Positions 32,801-38,131 of a DNA stretch of 38,131 nucleotides are shown here, one piece after another; the stretch's first letter is position 1, and each line of letters starts with the position of its first letter. The translations under genes were made by a program, and so were the position numbers. This DNA comes from Paenibacillus terrae (GTDB taxonomy: Bacteria > Bacillota > Bacilli > Paenibacillales > Paenibacillaceae). The stretch is from NCBI RefSeq assembly GCF_005217525.1, contig NZ_PNXQ01000016.1, positions 539,766 to 577,896 on the forward strand, in the 5' to 3' direction. The notes under the pieces were generated by a model that saw only the letters and a program-made list of their open reading frames with translations, did no database searches and was not told the origin of the DNA.

Positions 32801-33243
32801 GCCTGCTCTTCATAGCTCTCAATTAGCTCCGCAAACGTAACACCACCTGTCACGGATAATGTTTTCGTCGTCGGTCCCATGGCTCCTACAACAAAACGAG
32901 GCTTGTCCGCAGTATAGTACTTATCTGCTGCATTACGCGCCAATTTAGCTGCAACCAGGTTAATTTCACGGGCACGCTCCGGTATATCGTAATCCGCCAA
33001 AACAACGGATGTTGCTCCAAAAGTATTCGTTTCAATCAGGTCTGATCCGGCCTCCAAGTATGCTTCATGTATCCCTTGAATGACATCTGGTCTAGTCAAG
33101 ACCAGCATCTCGTTGCAGCCCTCTAGCTCTTCCCCGCCAAAATCGTCGGGGGAAAGGTCCTCTTGCTGGATCATGGTGCCCATGGCCCCGTCAAGAATGA
33201 GTATTCTTCGTTGTAATGCATCCTGTAAGCTAACTTTATCCAA
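29803..33243 (-). CDS. metH: Cobalamin-dependent methionine synthase
   Basis: This 1146-aa modular enzyme methylates homocysteine from methyltetrahydrofolate through cobalamin. The domains in order are: homocysteine-binding (1-320; ILDGAMGTMIQ, then the zinc cysteines at GLNCATG and AGGCCGTT), pterin-binding (about 340-600; NVLGSRKFKRL, HVIDICVQDPD), helical cap (about 630-735), cobalamin Rossmann domain (about 745-870) with the B12-His motif DVHDIGKN and GLSGLLVKS, and reactivation domain (about 900-1146) with RYQGIRVSFGYPACPD. The start is a TTG at 33241-33243 behind GGGGGGAAG. No S-box or T-box leader was seen upstream. It is divergent from mtnD. Confidence 0.97.
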   Translation of the reverse strand: MDKVSLQDALQRRILILDGAMGTMIQQEDLSPDDFGGEELEGCNEMLVLTRPDVIQGIHEAYLEAGSDLIETNTFGATSVVLADYDIPERAREINLVAAKLARNAADKYYTADKPRFVVGAMGPTTKTLSVTGGVTFAELIESYEEQALALIEGGVDALLLETSQDTLNVKAGSIGIRQAFEQTGIELPLMISGTIEPMGTTLAGQNIESFCISLEHLHPVSIGLNCATGPEFMRDHIRSLSDMSSAAISCYPNAGLPDENGQYHESPDSLARKMAAFAEKGWLNIAGGCCGTTPEHIRVMSESMAQFEPRPLEGHHPPAVSGIEPVYIEQENRPYMVGERTNVLGSRKFKRLIVEGKYEEASEIARAQVKSGAHVIDICVQDPDRDEMTDMEAFLKLVVNKVKVPLVIDTTDIKVIDTALQYSQGKAIINSINLEDGEEKFEKMAPLIHKYGAAVVVGTIDERGQAISREDKLEVAKRSYDLLVNRYGLAPEDLIFDTLVFPVGTGDEQYIGSAKETIEGIRIIKEALPGVHTILGISNVSFGLPEAGREVLNSVYLYECTKAGLDYAIVNTEKLERYASIPEHERKLAEDLIYKTNDDTLAAFVAAFRNKKVEKKEKVSNLSLEERLASYVVEGSKEGLIPDLEQALAKYSSLEIINGPLMKGMEEVGRLFNNNELIVAEVLQSAEVMKASVAYLEPFMEKNESSVKGKILLATVKGDVHDIGKNLVEIILSNNGYHIVNLGIKVPPERIIEAYREEKADAIGLSGLLVKSAQQMVLTAQDLKNANIDIPIMVGGAALTRKFTKNRIRPEYDGMVVYAKDAMDGLDIANKLMNPESRKKMAEEMEAEREAEAATGVEAKPLPKLTRAVRSNIAQDLPVYIPPDTDRHVLRNYPLNYILPYVNMQMLMGHHLGLKGNVEQLLASGNPKATQLKETVDSIMFEAVTDGIIQAHAVYRFFPAQSQGDQILVYDPSDVSKVLHTFTFPRQQVEPYLCLADFLKSVESGVMDYVGFMVVTAGHGIQQLSTQWKEKGDYLRSHALQSVALEVAEGLAERLHHIIRDSWGFPDSADMTMKQRHGARYQGIRVSFGYPACPDLEDQGPLFQLLKPEDIGVELTEGFMMEPEASVSAMVFSHPQAQYFNVEKV

Positions 33244-33405
33244 AATCTCTTCCCCCCCCGCAAAACGTTAAATCCTAGTTTAGCAGAAACCGTATCATTT
33301 AGATAGATTGAAGTAAAACATACGTTTTATACGGCTTCTTTTGTGCAAAAGAAACTTTCGATATTCATTGTTACAGTTTTCAACATAAAATATTTCAAAC
33401 CTATA

Positions 33406-33434
33406 TTGTACAACGATTCAAGACATGATATCCT
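33406..33434 (+). promoter_or_regulatory. Possible promoter of mtnD
   Basis: TTGTAC (33406-33411) and TATCCT (33429-33434) are separated by 17 nt, 39 nt before the ATG. The -10 matches only partly. Confidence 0.35.
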
Positions 33435-33473
33435 GTATACAACATTAAACCAAGTGGAAAAGAGGGATAATAG

Positions 33474-34016
33474 ATGGCTGAAATCTTTATACGCAATACG
33501 AATGTACGAATTAGCGATGAAGACAAGGTACGTGAATTTTTGGAGAGTCAAGAGGTATTGTACGAGCATTGGGATGCCTCCAAGCTGTCCGGGGAGCTGC
33601 AAGAAAACTTCACCCTGACAGATGAGCAAAAATTGGCTGTTCTAAGCACTTTTGAAGCCGAAATCAAGGATTTAGTCGCCCGCCGTGGGTATAAAATATG
33701 GGACGTTATCACCTTGTCCGAAGCAACGCCGAATTTGGACGAGCTGCTTGCCAAGTTTGAGCAAATTCATATCCATACGGAAGATGAAATCCGTGCTATT
33801 GTAGCAGGCAAAGGTATTTTCATCATTAAAGGTCCTGAAGAAATCGGTTATTTTAATGTTGAGCTCTCACCGGGTGACGTTATTTCCGTACCAGAAAATA
33901 TTCCTCACTTCTTTACCTTAATGGAGAATCAGAAGATCGTCGCAGTACGTTTGTTCATCGAAGAAAATGGCTGGATTGCCGAACCGTTTGAAGATCCATC
34001 GTTTATTAAGGCATAA
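33474..34016 (+). CDS. mtnD: Acireductone dioxygenase (methionine salvage)
   Basis: This 180-aa cupin oxidises the acireductone of the methylthioadenosine salvage pathway to the keto-acid precursor of methionine, releasing formate. The metal site HxHxxxE is His99-Ile-His101...Glu105, and the fourth ligand is the His in ENIPHFFTL. The length matches bacterial ARD. The metal (Fe or Ni) decides the reaction and cannot be read here. GAGGGA lies six bases before the ATG. The rest of the mtn pathway is not in the window; the divergent metH serves the same methionine cycle. Confidence 0.95.
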   Translation: MAEIFIRNTNVRISDEDKVREFLESQEVLYEHWDASKLSGELQENFTLTDEQKLAVLSTFEAEIKDLVARRGYKIWDVITLSEATPNLDELLAKFEQIHIHTEDEIRAIVAGKGIFIIKGPEEIGYFNVELSPGDVISVPENIPHFFTLMENQKIVAVRLFIEENGWIAEPFEDPSFIKA

Positions 34017-34064
34017 TACCTGCTATTAAAGAATAATAAGAATTCACCCTAATGTGGATAAAGC

Positions 34065-34107
34065 AACTCCCTCTGCTCTGAGGTACCTGAGCGGAGGGAG
34101 TTTTTTT
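34065..34107 (+). terminator. Terminator of mtnD
   Basis: AACTCCCTC (34065-34073) pairs with GAGGGAGTT (34094-34102), with an inner CTC/GAG pairing, followed by a run of T's. Confidence 0.9.
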
Positions 34108-34139
34108 GCCTTATTACTATAATAAGAAACGGAGAGCAC

Positions 34140-34943
34140 TTACTTAAACGATTGAATAATTCCATTCAATTCGGACAGATGCTTAATTTCGAACTTTGGC
34201 TTGATTTCAGTAGTATTGGTTTTGGCGTTTCGGTTCACCCACACGGAGTGCACACCTGCTGCCAGAGCTCCTTGAATATCAGTCGTCAGCTTATCCCCAA
34301 CCATTAAAGCATGTTCAGGCTCAATACCGAGAAGCCCCAAAGCATGCTGAAAAATAGACGGATCAGGCTTGCCTTTACCAAACGAACCTGAAATAACAAC
34401 GTGATCAAAAAATGGAGCTAACTGCGGAACCCCATCCAGCTTTTCCTGCTGTAGATCAGGGGAGCCGTTTGTCAACAAAAGAAGCTTATACTGCCCTTTC
34501 AATTGCTCCAGAATCTCAAACGTTTCTTCATAAACATGGGGACGGGAGCGTCTTTCCAAAGCAAATTGGGTTGCCAGCTTCTGCGCCAACTCCTCATTAT
34601 CTATCCCCAGCTGTTGGAGACCTCTACGCCAAGATTCCTTTCGATAAGCAGGTGCCAACTGTTCCAATTGCCGGAACTCAGGCTGCTCTCCTGCCGTAAA
34701 ATTCGCCCACAATCCCTCAAACGGATTAATACCAATCAATTGAGTAAAACTGAAGGTTTCATAAGACTCATACAAAGAACGCGCTTCCTTGCGGACTGCT
34801 TCTTCCAAAGCTTTTGAATCAACGCCTGCTTCCTGGGAGCCTGTCTGGCAGGCCGCGTCAAATGCCTCTTCTACGCTGCGCTCATCCCACAGAAGTGTAT
34901 CATCAAGATCGAACATTACGGCCTGAATCGCCATCTGAATCAT
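34140..34943 (-). CDS. HAD-superfamily hydrolase (YjjG/YfnB-like)
   Basis: This 267-aa phosphatase has motif I VMFDLDDTLLWDE, motif II LLLTNGSPD, the motif III lysine in FGKGKPDPSIF and motif IV MVGDKLTTDIQGA, with an alpha-helical cap between motifs I and II (HAD subfamily I). It resembles pyrimidine-nucleotidase-type HADs, but the substrate cannot be assigned. Start options are ATGs at 34943 and 34934, both with weak GA-rich ribosome sites. It is convergent with mtnD, whose terminator lies between them. Confidence 0.9.
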   Translation of the reverse strand: MIQMAIQAVMFDLDDTLLWDERSVEEAFDAACQTGSQEAGVDSKALEEAVRKEARSLYESYETFSFTQLIGINPFEGLWANFTAGEQPEFRQLEQLAPAYRKESWRRGLQQLGIDNEELAQKLATQFALERRSRPHVYEETFEILEQLKGQYKLLLLTNGSPDLQQEKLDGVPQLAPFFDHVVISGSFGKGKPDPSIFQHALGLLGIEPEHALMVGDKLTTDIQGALAAGVHSVWVNRNAKTNTTEIKPKFEIKHLSELNGIIQSFK

Positions 34944-35128
34944 CCACTCTCTTTCCACTTTATTATGTATGCTGGTTCCGCCTTATTGCGTCTACAAGCA
35001 TTCCAATCGTTATGTGCCCATATTAATCAAGAGGCCGCAATGTGTTATATGAAATAACTTCATGCGACCTTATTTACAGAGGTTGCAGGCCCACCGACAA
35101 TTTAAACGATTCGTACCAACAGAAGTCG

Positions 35129-35638
35129 TTATTTTTTGTCTACTTGAACCTGATTAGATAGCGCAAACTTCTCAAGCCGCTCTGCAATGGCATCCGTATC
35201 ATAACGGCCCAGTGATTTTGTAAAAATAAAGTTGCCACCCTTACCTTTTCTTTCAACTGTTACGTAACCCTTTTCAATCTTGATGGCTTTCATATCCTCT
35301 GCCGTCATTGGACGCTCTCTGCCACCCTTCAACATGTACAACGTGCTCTTTCCAACCTTCAAATAAGGACGTCGGATGAAAAAGATAACAGCCAGCATCA
35401 AATACAAGCCGAATACAAGCCAGTCCATGCCGCGCATACCAGTCTTAGTCAAAAAATAACTCATGAGCATGTACAGAACTGCAAGTCCAGCCAACATGAT
35501 TGGCACGGTAATATTACGTCCACGGAAAATATCCATTGCAGAACCGGTGCCACTAATGGTTTGGATGCCTTGCTTTTTGCGCGACTTATTCAAATGCGCT
35601 GTGTTTTTGCGAACTTTTCTTTCAAATGACCGGGCCAT
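35129..35638 (-). CDS. Conserved two-helix membrane protein of unknown function
   Basis: This 169-aa protein has a strongly basic N terminus (ARSFERKVRKNTAHLNKSRKKQG), two transmembrane helices (about 43-63 and 71-90) joined by a short loop, and a soluble C-terminal half of about 80 residues rich in Lys/Glu with a beta pattern (AIKIEKGYVTVERKGK). I do not recognise a named family. GGGAAGGG lies upstream of the ATG. Neighbours on either side are 90-190 bp away, so it is probably monocistronic. Confidence 0.8.
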   Translation of the reverse strand: MARSFERKVRKNTAHLNKSRKKQGIQTISGTGSAMDIFRGRNITVPIMLAGLAVLYMLMSYFLTKTGMRGMDWLVFGLYLMLAVIFFIRRPYLKVGKSTLYMLKGGRERPMTAEDMKAIKIEKGYVTVERKGKGGNFIFTKSLGRYDTDAIAERLEKFALSNQVQVDKK

Positions 35639-35766
35639 CTCTCAATTCCCTTCCCAAATATATTGCCTAAAAACAATTGCCACCAATCCTAATCTATATA
35701 AATACCAAAAATAGATACCTAAAAAAACGAAAAGCAAATTACGTGGGCTAAGCCGCTTTAGCGACA

Positions 35767-35973
35767 TTAATGCGTCAGCCCACCATTTCCCTTCGACGCA
35801 TCTTCGTCCACAATTTCAATCGTATCAAGTTGCTGCCGGAAATTACGGCGAATGTTATCCAAATAAATTTCCCGAAGATTGGCGCGCTCTGTTGTTTCCT
35901 CTTCCGTCAATCCTTCGGCTTTTGCTTTGCGAGCCAATTCATTGATGCGCTGTACCAAGCTGTCTATATCCAA
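35767..35973 (-). CDS. DUF896 (YnzC-type) protein
   Basis: This 68-aa protein starts (M)DIDSLVQRINELARKAK and continues GLTEEETTERANLREIYLDN; this helix-turn-helix hairpin with LR..YL is the DUF896/YnzC signature. In Bacillus ynzC lies near the lexA-yneA region, as here. The start is a TTG at 35971-35973, with GGAGGGG seven bases upstream. A longer frame to 36018 has no ribosome site. The function is unknown. Confidence 0.88.
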   Translation of the reverse strand: MDIDSLVQRINELARKAKAEGLTEEETTERANLREIYLDNIRRNFRQQLDTIEIVDEDASKGNGGLTH

Positions 35974-36078
35974 ATTCTGTCCCCTCCATATAAGCAAAGA
36001 TATAATACACTTTGACATGTAGAAAAGAGCTTGTCAAGGTTCTCGCATCACGTTCCCTAACAGCTCTAATGGTACTGC

Positions 36079-36450
36079 TCAGAAGTGTGGAAGCTTTAAA
36101 ACCTGGCCTGCCTGCACTCCCCGTTCTTCCAGTCCGTTAATCCGAACAATTCCTTCTATATATACCCGTGTATCCATTCGTTTCGGTTTATGATTGGAGG
36201 CAATCCGCCACAATGTGTCCCCAGGCTGCACAATAAGTTTGGTTACCTCTTCATTCGGAACCGATGGAGCCGCGAATACCGTCAGTACACCTGTACCCGC
36301 AATCCAGGAGATGATAACCAGAATAAGAAGTTTGGAGAGAATACTGTTAGTAATGGTCCGTACAAGCTGTGCCTTTCTCTCATTCCGGACATTTTGCATC
36401 TTTTCTAAATTCAACGGAAAAATACTTTGATATGTGCTATATTTCATCAT
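36079..36450 (-). CDS. YneA-like SOS cell-division suppressor (TM + LysM)
   Basis: This 123-aa protein has a cytoplasmic N-terminal stretch of about 35 residues, one membrane helix (about 40-60, LLILVIISWIAGTGVLTVFA) and a C-terminal LysM domain (KLIVQPGDTLWRIA...QAGQVLKLP). This layout and the divergent position opposite lexA match B. subtilis YneA, which delays division during the SOS response. GGAGG is nine bases before the ATG. A LexA-box-like site abuts this ribosome site and another lies inside the promoter spacer, so repression by LexA is likely. The yneA function is inferred from architecture and context. Confidence 0.85.
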   Translation of the reverse strand: MMKYSTYQSIFPLNLEKMQNVRNERKAQLVRTITNSILSKLLILVIISWIAGTGVLTVFAAPSVPNEEVTKLIVQPGDTLWRIASNHKPKRMDTRVYIEGIVRINGLEERGVQAGQVLKLPHF

Positions 36451-36463
36451 TGGCTGCGTCCTC

Positions 36464-36593
36464 CAAACGTTTGTTCCTATGTTTTTTCACAATATAACAC
36501 GAACATTTGTTTTATTCAATAGAAAAGAGAACAAAAGTTCGCGATTATTTTTAGGGATTATTTAGAACTTATGTTTGTACGAACGGAGGTTCT
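36464..36593. promoter_or_regulatory. Cluster of five LexA-box-like sites between yneA-like gene and lexA
   Basis: Compared with the Bacillus box CGAACRNRYGTTYG, five 14-bp sites match at 12 or 13 positions: 36464-36477 (minus strand, 13/14), 36500-36513, 36528-36541, 36564-36577 and 36580-36593 (12/14 each). They cover the yneA-like promoter spacer, the intergenic centre and the lexA -35/spacer. Confidence 0.75.
36491..36519 (-). promoter_or_regulatory. Promoter of the yneA-like gene
   Basis: On the minus strand, TTGAAT (36519-36514) and TATATT (36496-36491) are separated by 17 nt. The spacer is almost entirely one LexA box (36500-36513). Confidence 0.65.
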
Positions 36594-36603
36594 ATGCTAT
36601 AAT
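36575..36603 (+). promoter_or_regulatory. Promoter of lexA
   Basis: TTGTAC (36575-36580) and TATAAT (36598-36603) are separated by 17 nt, 34 nt before the lexA ATG. LexA-box-like sites overlap the -35 and fill the spacer, consistent with autoregulation. Confidence 0.75.
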
Positions 36604-36637
36604 TTTCCCAAACGTTACTAAATGGGGTTGATACGGT

Positions 36638-37264
36638 ATGTCTAAGATTTCAAGCCGCCAGCAGGCCATTCTTGAATTTATCCGCAATGAAGTGCGTCTA
36701 AAGGGTTATCCCCCTTCTGTGCGCGAAATAGGTGAGGCTGTCGGATTGGCTTCCAGTTCTACGGTTCACGGTCATTTGGATCGTTTGGAGAAAAAGGGAC
36801 TGATTCGTCGTGATCCAACGAAACCACGGGCCATCGAGTTACTCGGTCAAGACGAATCGGATAACAGCAACTTGATTAATTACTCAATTAGTCGTGTGCC
36901 GGTCGTCGGCAAAGTTACAGCTGGTCTGCCTATTACAGCAACAGAAAATATTGAAGATTACTTTCCTCTTCCCCAACATTTTGTTGGTGAGGATAAAATA
37001 TTCATGTTATCTGTTGTAGGAGAAAGCATGATTGAAGCTGGTATTGCTAACGGAGACTATGTCATTGTACGTCAACAGCAGACAGCCGATAACGGCGACA
37101 TTGTCGTGGCCATGACGGACGAGGACGAGGCTACTGTTAAAACTTTTTACAAGGAAAAAGATCATATCCGACTTCAACCGGAAAATCCGGCCTTTGAACC
37201 GCTTCGTCTGACGCACGTCAGTATTTTGGGCAAGGTTGTAGGACTCTTCCGGGACTTCCACTAA
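36638..37264 (+). CDS. lexA: LexA repressor of the SOS response
   Basis: This 208-aa protein has an N-terminal winged helix (1-70; [24 protein letters not shown]) and a C-terminal self-cleaving peptidase domain. The cleavage site is Ala95-Gly96 in KVTAGLPI; the catalytic dyad is Ser130 (VVGESM) and Lys168 (EATVKTF). RecA filaments on single-stranded DNA stimulate autocleavage and release SOS genes. GGGG lies upstream of the ATG. It faces the yneA-like gene across a region with five LexA-box-like sites. Confidence 0.98.
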   Translation: MSKISSRQQAILEFIRNEVRLKGYPPSVREIGEAVGLASSSTVHGHLDRLEKKGLIRRDPTKPRAIELLGQDESDNSNLINYSISRVPVVGKVTAGLPITATENIEDYFPLPQHFVGEDKIFMLSVVGESMIEAGIANGDYVIVRQQQTADNGDIVVAMTDEDEATVKTFYKEKDHIRLQPENPAFEPLRLTHVSILGKVVGLFRDFH

Positions 37265-37303
37265 TTTTTCATTTTTCAGCCCCGTTATTCTTCCCTCTAC
37301 AAC

Positions 37304-37340
37304 AAAACCGGCTGCCCATGGCAAGCCGGTTTTGTGTTGA
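37304..37340 (+). terminator. Terminator of lexA
   Basis: AAAACCGGCT (37304-37313) pairs perfectly with AGCCGGTTTT (37324-37333) around a 10-nt loop that can pair further, followed by a T-rich run. Confidence 0.85.
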
Positions 37341-37692
37341 TTTTATATATACAAAACGTTCCTCAAAGCTATTCTTTTTCCTTTTGATAGCCTTAGATTT
37401 TAAATCTTTGGAAAAGCAACTTGAAGCTGTATGTACTTTCCGAAAGAAATAACTACACAGAGTACCATCAGGAATATAAAGTGCTTTCTGTAACTTTATC
37501 CTACAACGTAAGTGGAAAAGGATACGGCAGGAAAGCATGAGTTTTTCCGTTCCTTACCTCCATACTTTATTTGTTTCTGAATATTAGGATCATAGGTGAT
37601 AGCTTTTTTTTGCTTTTAATAGATTTATGCTGATACATTGCTAGCGCTAATGACATATGAATAAAGTAGACCTTAGAAAAGGAGATAAGCTG
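37341..37692. other. Intergenic region without a supported gene
   Basis: Between the lexA terminator and the first small basic protein I see no convincing gene. An 89-codon frame on the minus strand (37269-37538) runs through the lexA terminator, has no ribosome site and has poor codon use. Weak AT-rich segments near 37600-37640 may hold the promoter of the small-protein pair, but no clear -35/-10 pair is visible. Confidence 0.5.
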
Positions 37693-37863
37693 ATGATCAA
37701 AAATAGAGTCAAGACGTATAAGCATCGTATTGGCAAGAACAAATTTCTGGTCGTAAAAGTCTTTCAGGCCGCAGCCGCCGAAACAAGAAGCGGTAACGCA
37801 CTAGCCACAAACGCATTAAACATCAAAATTTCCAAACGCAGCCGTAAGCGTAAACACTTTTAA
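37693..37863 (+). CDS. Small basic protein A (56 aa), unrecognised
   Basis: This protein reads MIKNRVKTYKHRIGKNKF, then LVVKVFQAAAAETRSGNALATNA, and ends in a cluster of Lys/Arg (SKRSRKRKHF). GGAG lies eight bases before the ATG. An in-frame ATG at 37657 would overlap that site. No signal peptide or membrane helix is visible, so it is probably cytoplasmic and may bind nucleic acid. The segment around GNALATN is shared with the next gene, also at DNA level (GGTAACGCACT). Family and function are unknown. Confidence 0.7.
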   Translation: MIKNRVKTYKHRIGKNKFLVVKVFQAAAAETRSGNALATNALNIKISKRSRKRKHF

Positions 37864-37906
37864 GATTCATCCGTACCTTCATTTCTTGTGAAGGGAGGTG
37901 AATATC

Positions 37907-38047
37907 ATGTGTAAAAGACATTTCAAACGTAGCGTGAGAAGAAGAGGCTTATTGATCCTTTCAAATCAGAGAGCCATTGCACGTGCTAGAGGTAACGCAC
38001 TGGCTGTTAATCTGTTTAGCGTAAATGATAGACAACGCAGACGTTAA
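37907..38047 (+). CDS. Small basic protein B (46 aa), related to protein A
   Basis: This 46-codon gene starts at an ATG (37907) with GGGAGGTG six bases upstream. The product begins MCKRHFKRSVRRRGLLILS, has a central ARGNALAVN and ends DRQRRR. About a third of its residues are Lys or Arg. It shares the GNALA-N core with the upstream protein, suggesting an old tandem duplication. It lies 43 bp after gene A and before a strong terminator, so the two are probably one transcript. Function unknown; nucleic-acid binding is a guess from charge. Confidence 0.7.
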   Translation: MCKRHFKRSVRRRGLLILSNQRAIARARGNALAVNLFSVNDRQRRR

Positions 38048-38066
38048 TGATGTTTTAAGTGAAAAG

Positions 38067-38092
38067 CGGGAAGGATTTCTTCCCGTTTTTTT
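38067..38092 (+). terminator. Terminator of the small basic protein pair
   Basis: CGGGAAG (38067-38073) pairs perfectly with CTTCCCG (38079-38085) around a 5-nt loop, followed by seven T's. Confidence 0.9.
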
Positions 38093-38131
38093 GCCACATT
38101 ATCGTGTATAACGGAAATTACACCTATAATA

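Noticed and set aside
33244..33473. S-box or T-box leader between metH and mtnD
   Set aside because: I looked for conserved SAM-riboswitch and T-box elements on both strands and found none.
37269..37538. 89-codon minus-strand frame after lexA
   Set aside because: It crosses the lexA terminator, lacks a ribosome site and shows no recognisable domain.

Overview
The window looks like chromosomal DNA of a low-to-moderate GC, Gram-positive endospore-former, most likely Paenibacillus (P. polymyxa group). The reasons are the pdhA-pdhB-pdhC order, a tenI-thiO-thiS-thiG-thiF operon under a TPP riboswitch, a divergent lexA/yneA-type SOS pair with Bacillus-type LexA boxes, a DUF896 (YnzC-type) protein, strong GGAGG-type ribosome binding sites and many GTG/TTG starts. 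No rRNA, tRNA, insertion sequence, prophage or CRISPR array was seen. The genus is an inference from gene content; no search was run.

Layout. 1-2288 (-): pyruvate dehydrogenase genes pdhC (partial), pdhB and pdhA, with a terminator-like hairpin between pdhA and pdhB. 2543-3277 (+): an esterase. 3436-4693: a low-molecular-weight tyrosine phosphatase and thiamine pyrophosphokinase, transcribed apart from overlapping promoters. 4972-6238: a secreted NlpC/P60 peptidase and an OmpR-type response regulator. 6382-10619 (-): the thiamine thiazole operon with its TPP riboswitch and leader terminator. 10714-12267 (-): an ABC-F ATPase.

12472-22987 (-) is the most unusual region. It is a tightly packed ten-gene operon for a divergent Tad/Flp-type (type II/IV secretion-like) pilus machine. 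It opens with a Hanks-type Ser/Thr kinase fused to a CpaE/TadZ-like domain. Then come a SAF-domain (CpaB-like) protein, two more P-loop-like proteins with degenerate Walker A motifs, a membrane-anchored CpaF/TadA ATPase, one polypeptide that appears to carry both TadB- and TadC-like halves, and four small proteins with N-terminal hydrophobic segments (pilin or pseudopilin candidates). A promoter and a long attenuator-like hairpin precede the kinase gene.

23171-27400 (-) is a coupled gene string: Fpg/Nei glycosylase, endonuclease IV, a cyclic-phosphate-type receiver protein, a thioredoxin-like protein, an ABC ATPase and an RlmM-like rRNA methyltransferase. 27474-29722 (-) holds a HAD phosphatase, an unrecognised 70-codon gene that appears to start at ATT, and ribonuclease Z. 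29803-34016 holds metH (-) and mtnD (+), divergent methionine-cycle genes. 34140-37264 holds a second HAD phosphatase, a two-helix membrane protein, the DUF896 protein and the yneA-like/lexA SOS locus with five LexA-box-like sites. 37693-38047 (+) holds two tandem, related, very small basic proteins followed by a terminator.

A recurring feature is that several genes have an excellent Shine-Dalgarno sequence placed for a near-cognate start codon (ATC, CTG, ATA, ATT) where no ATG/GTG/TTG is well placed.
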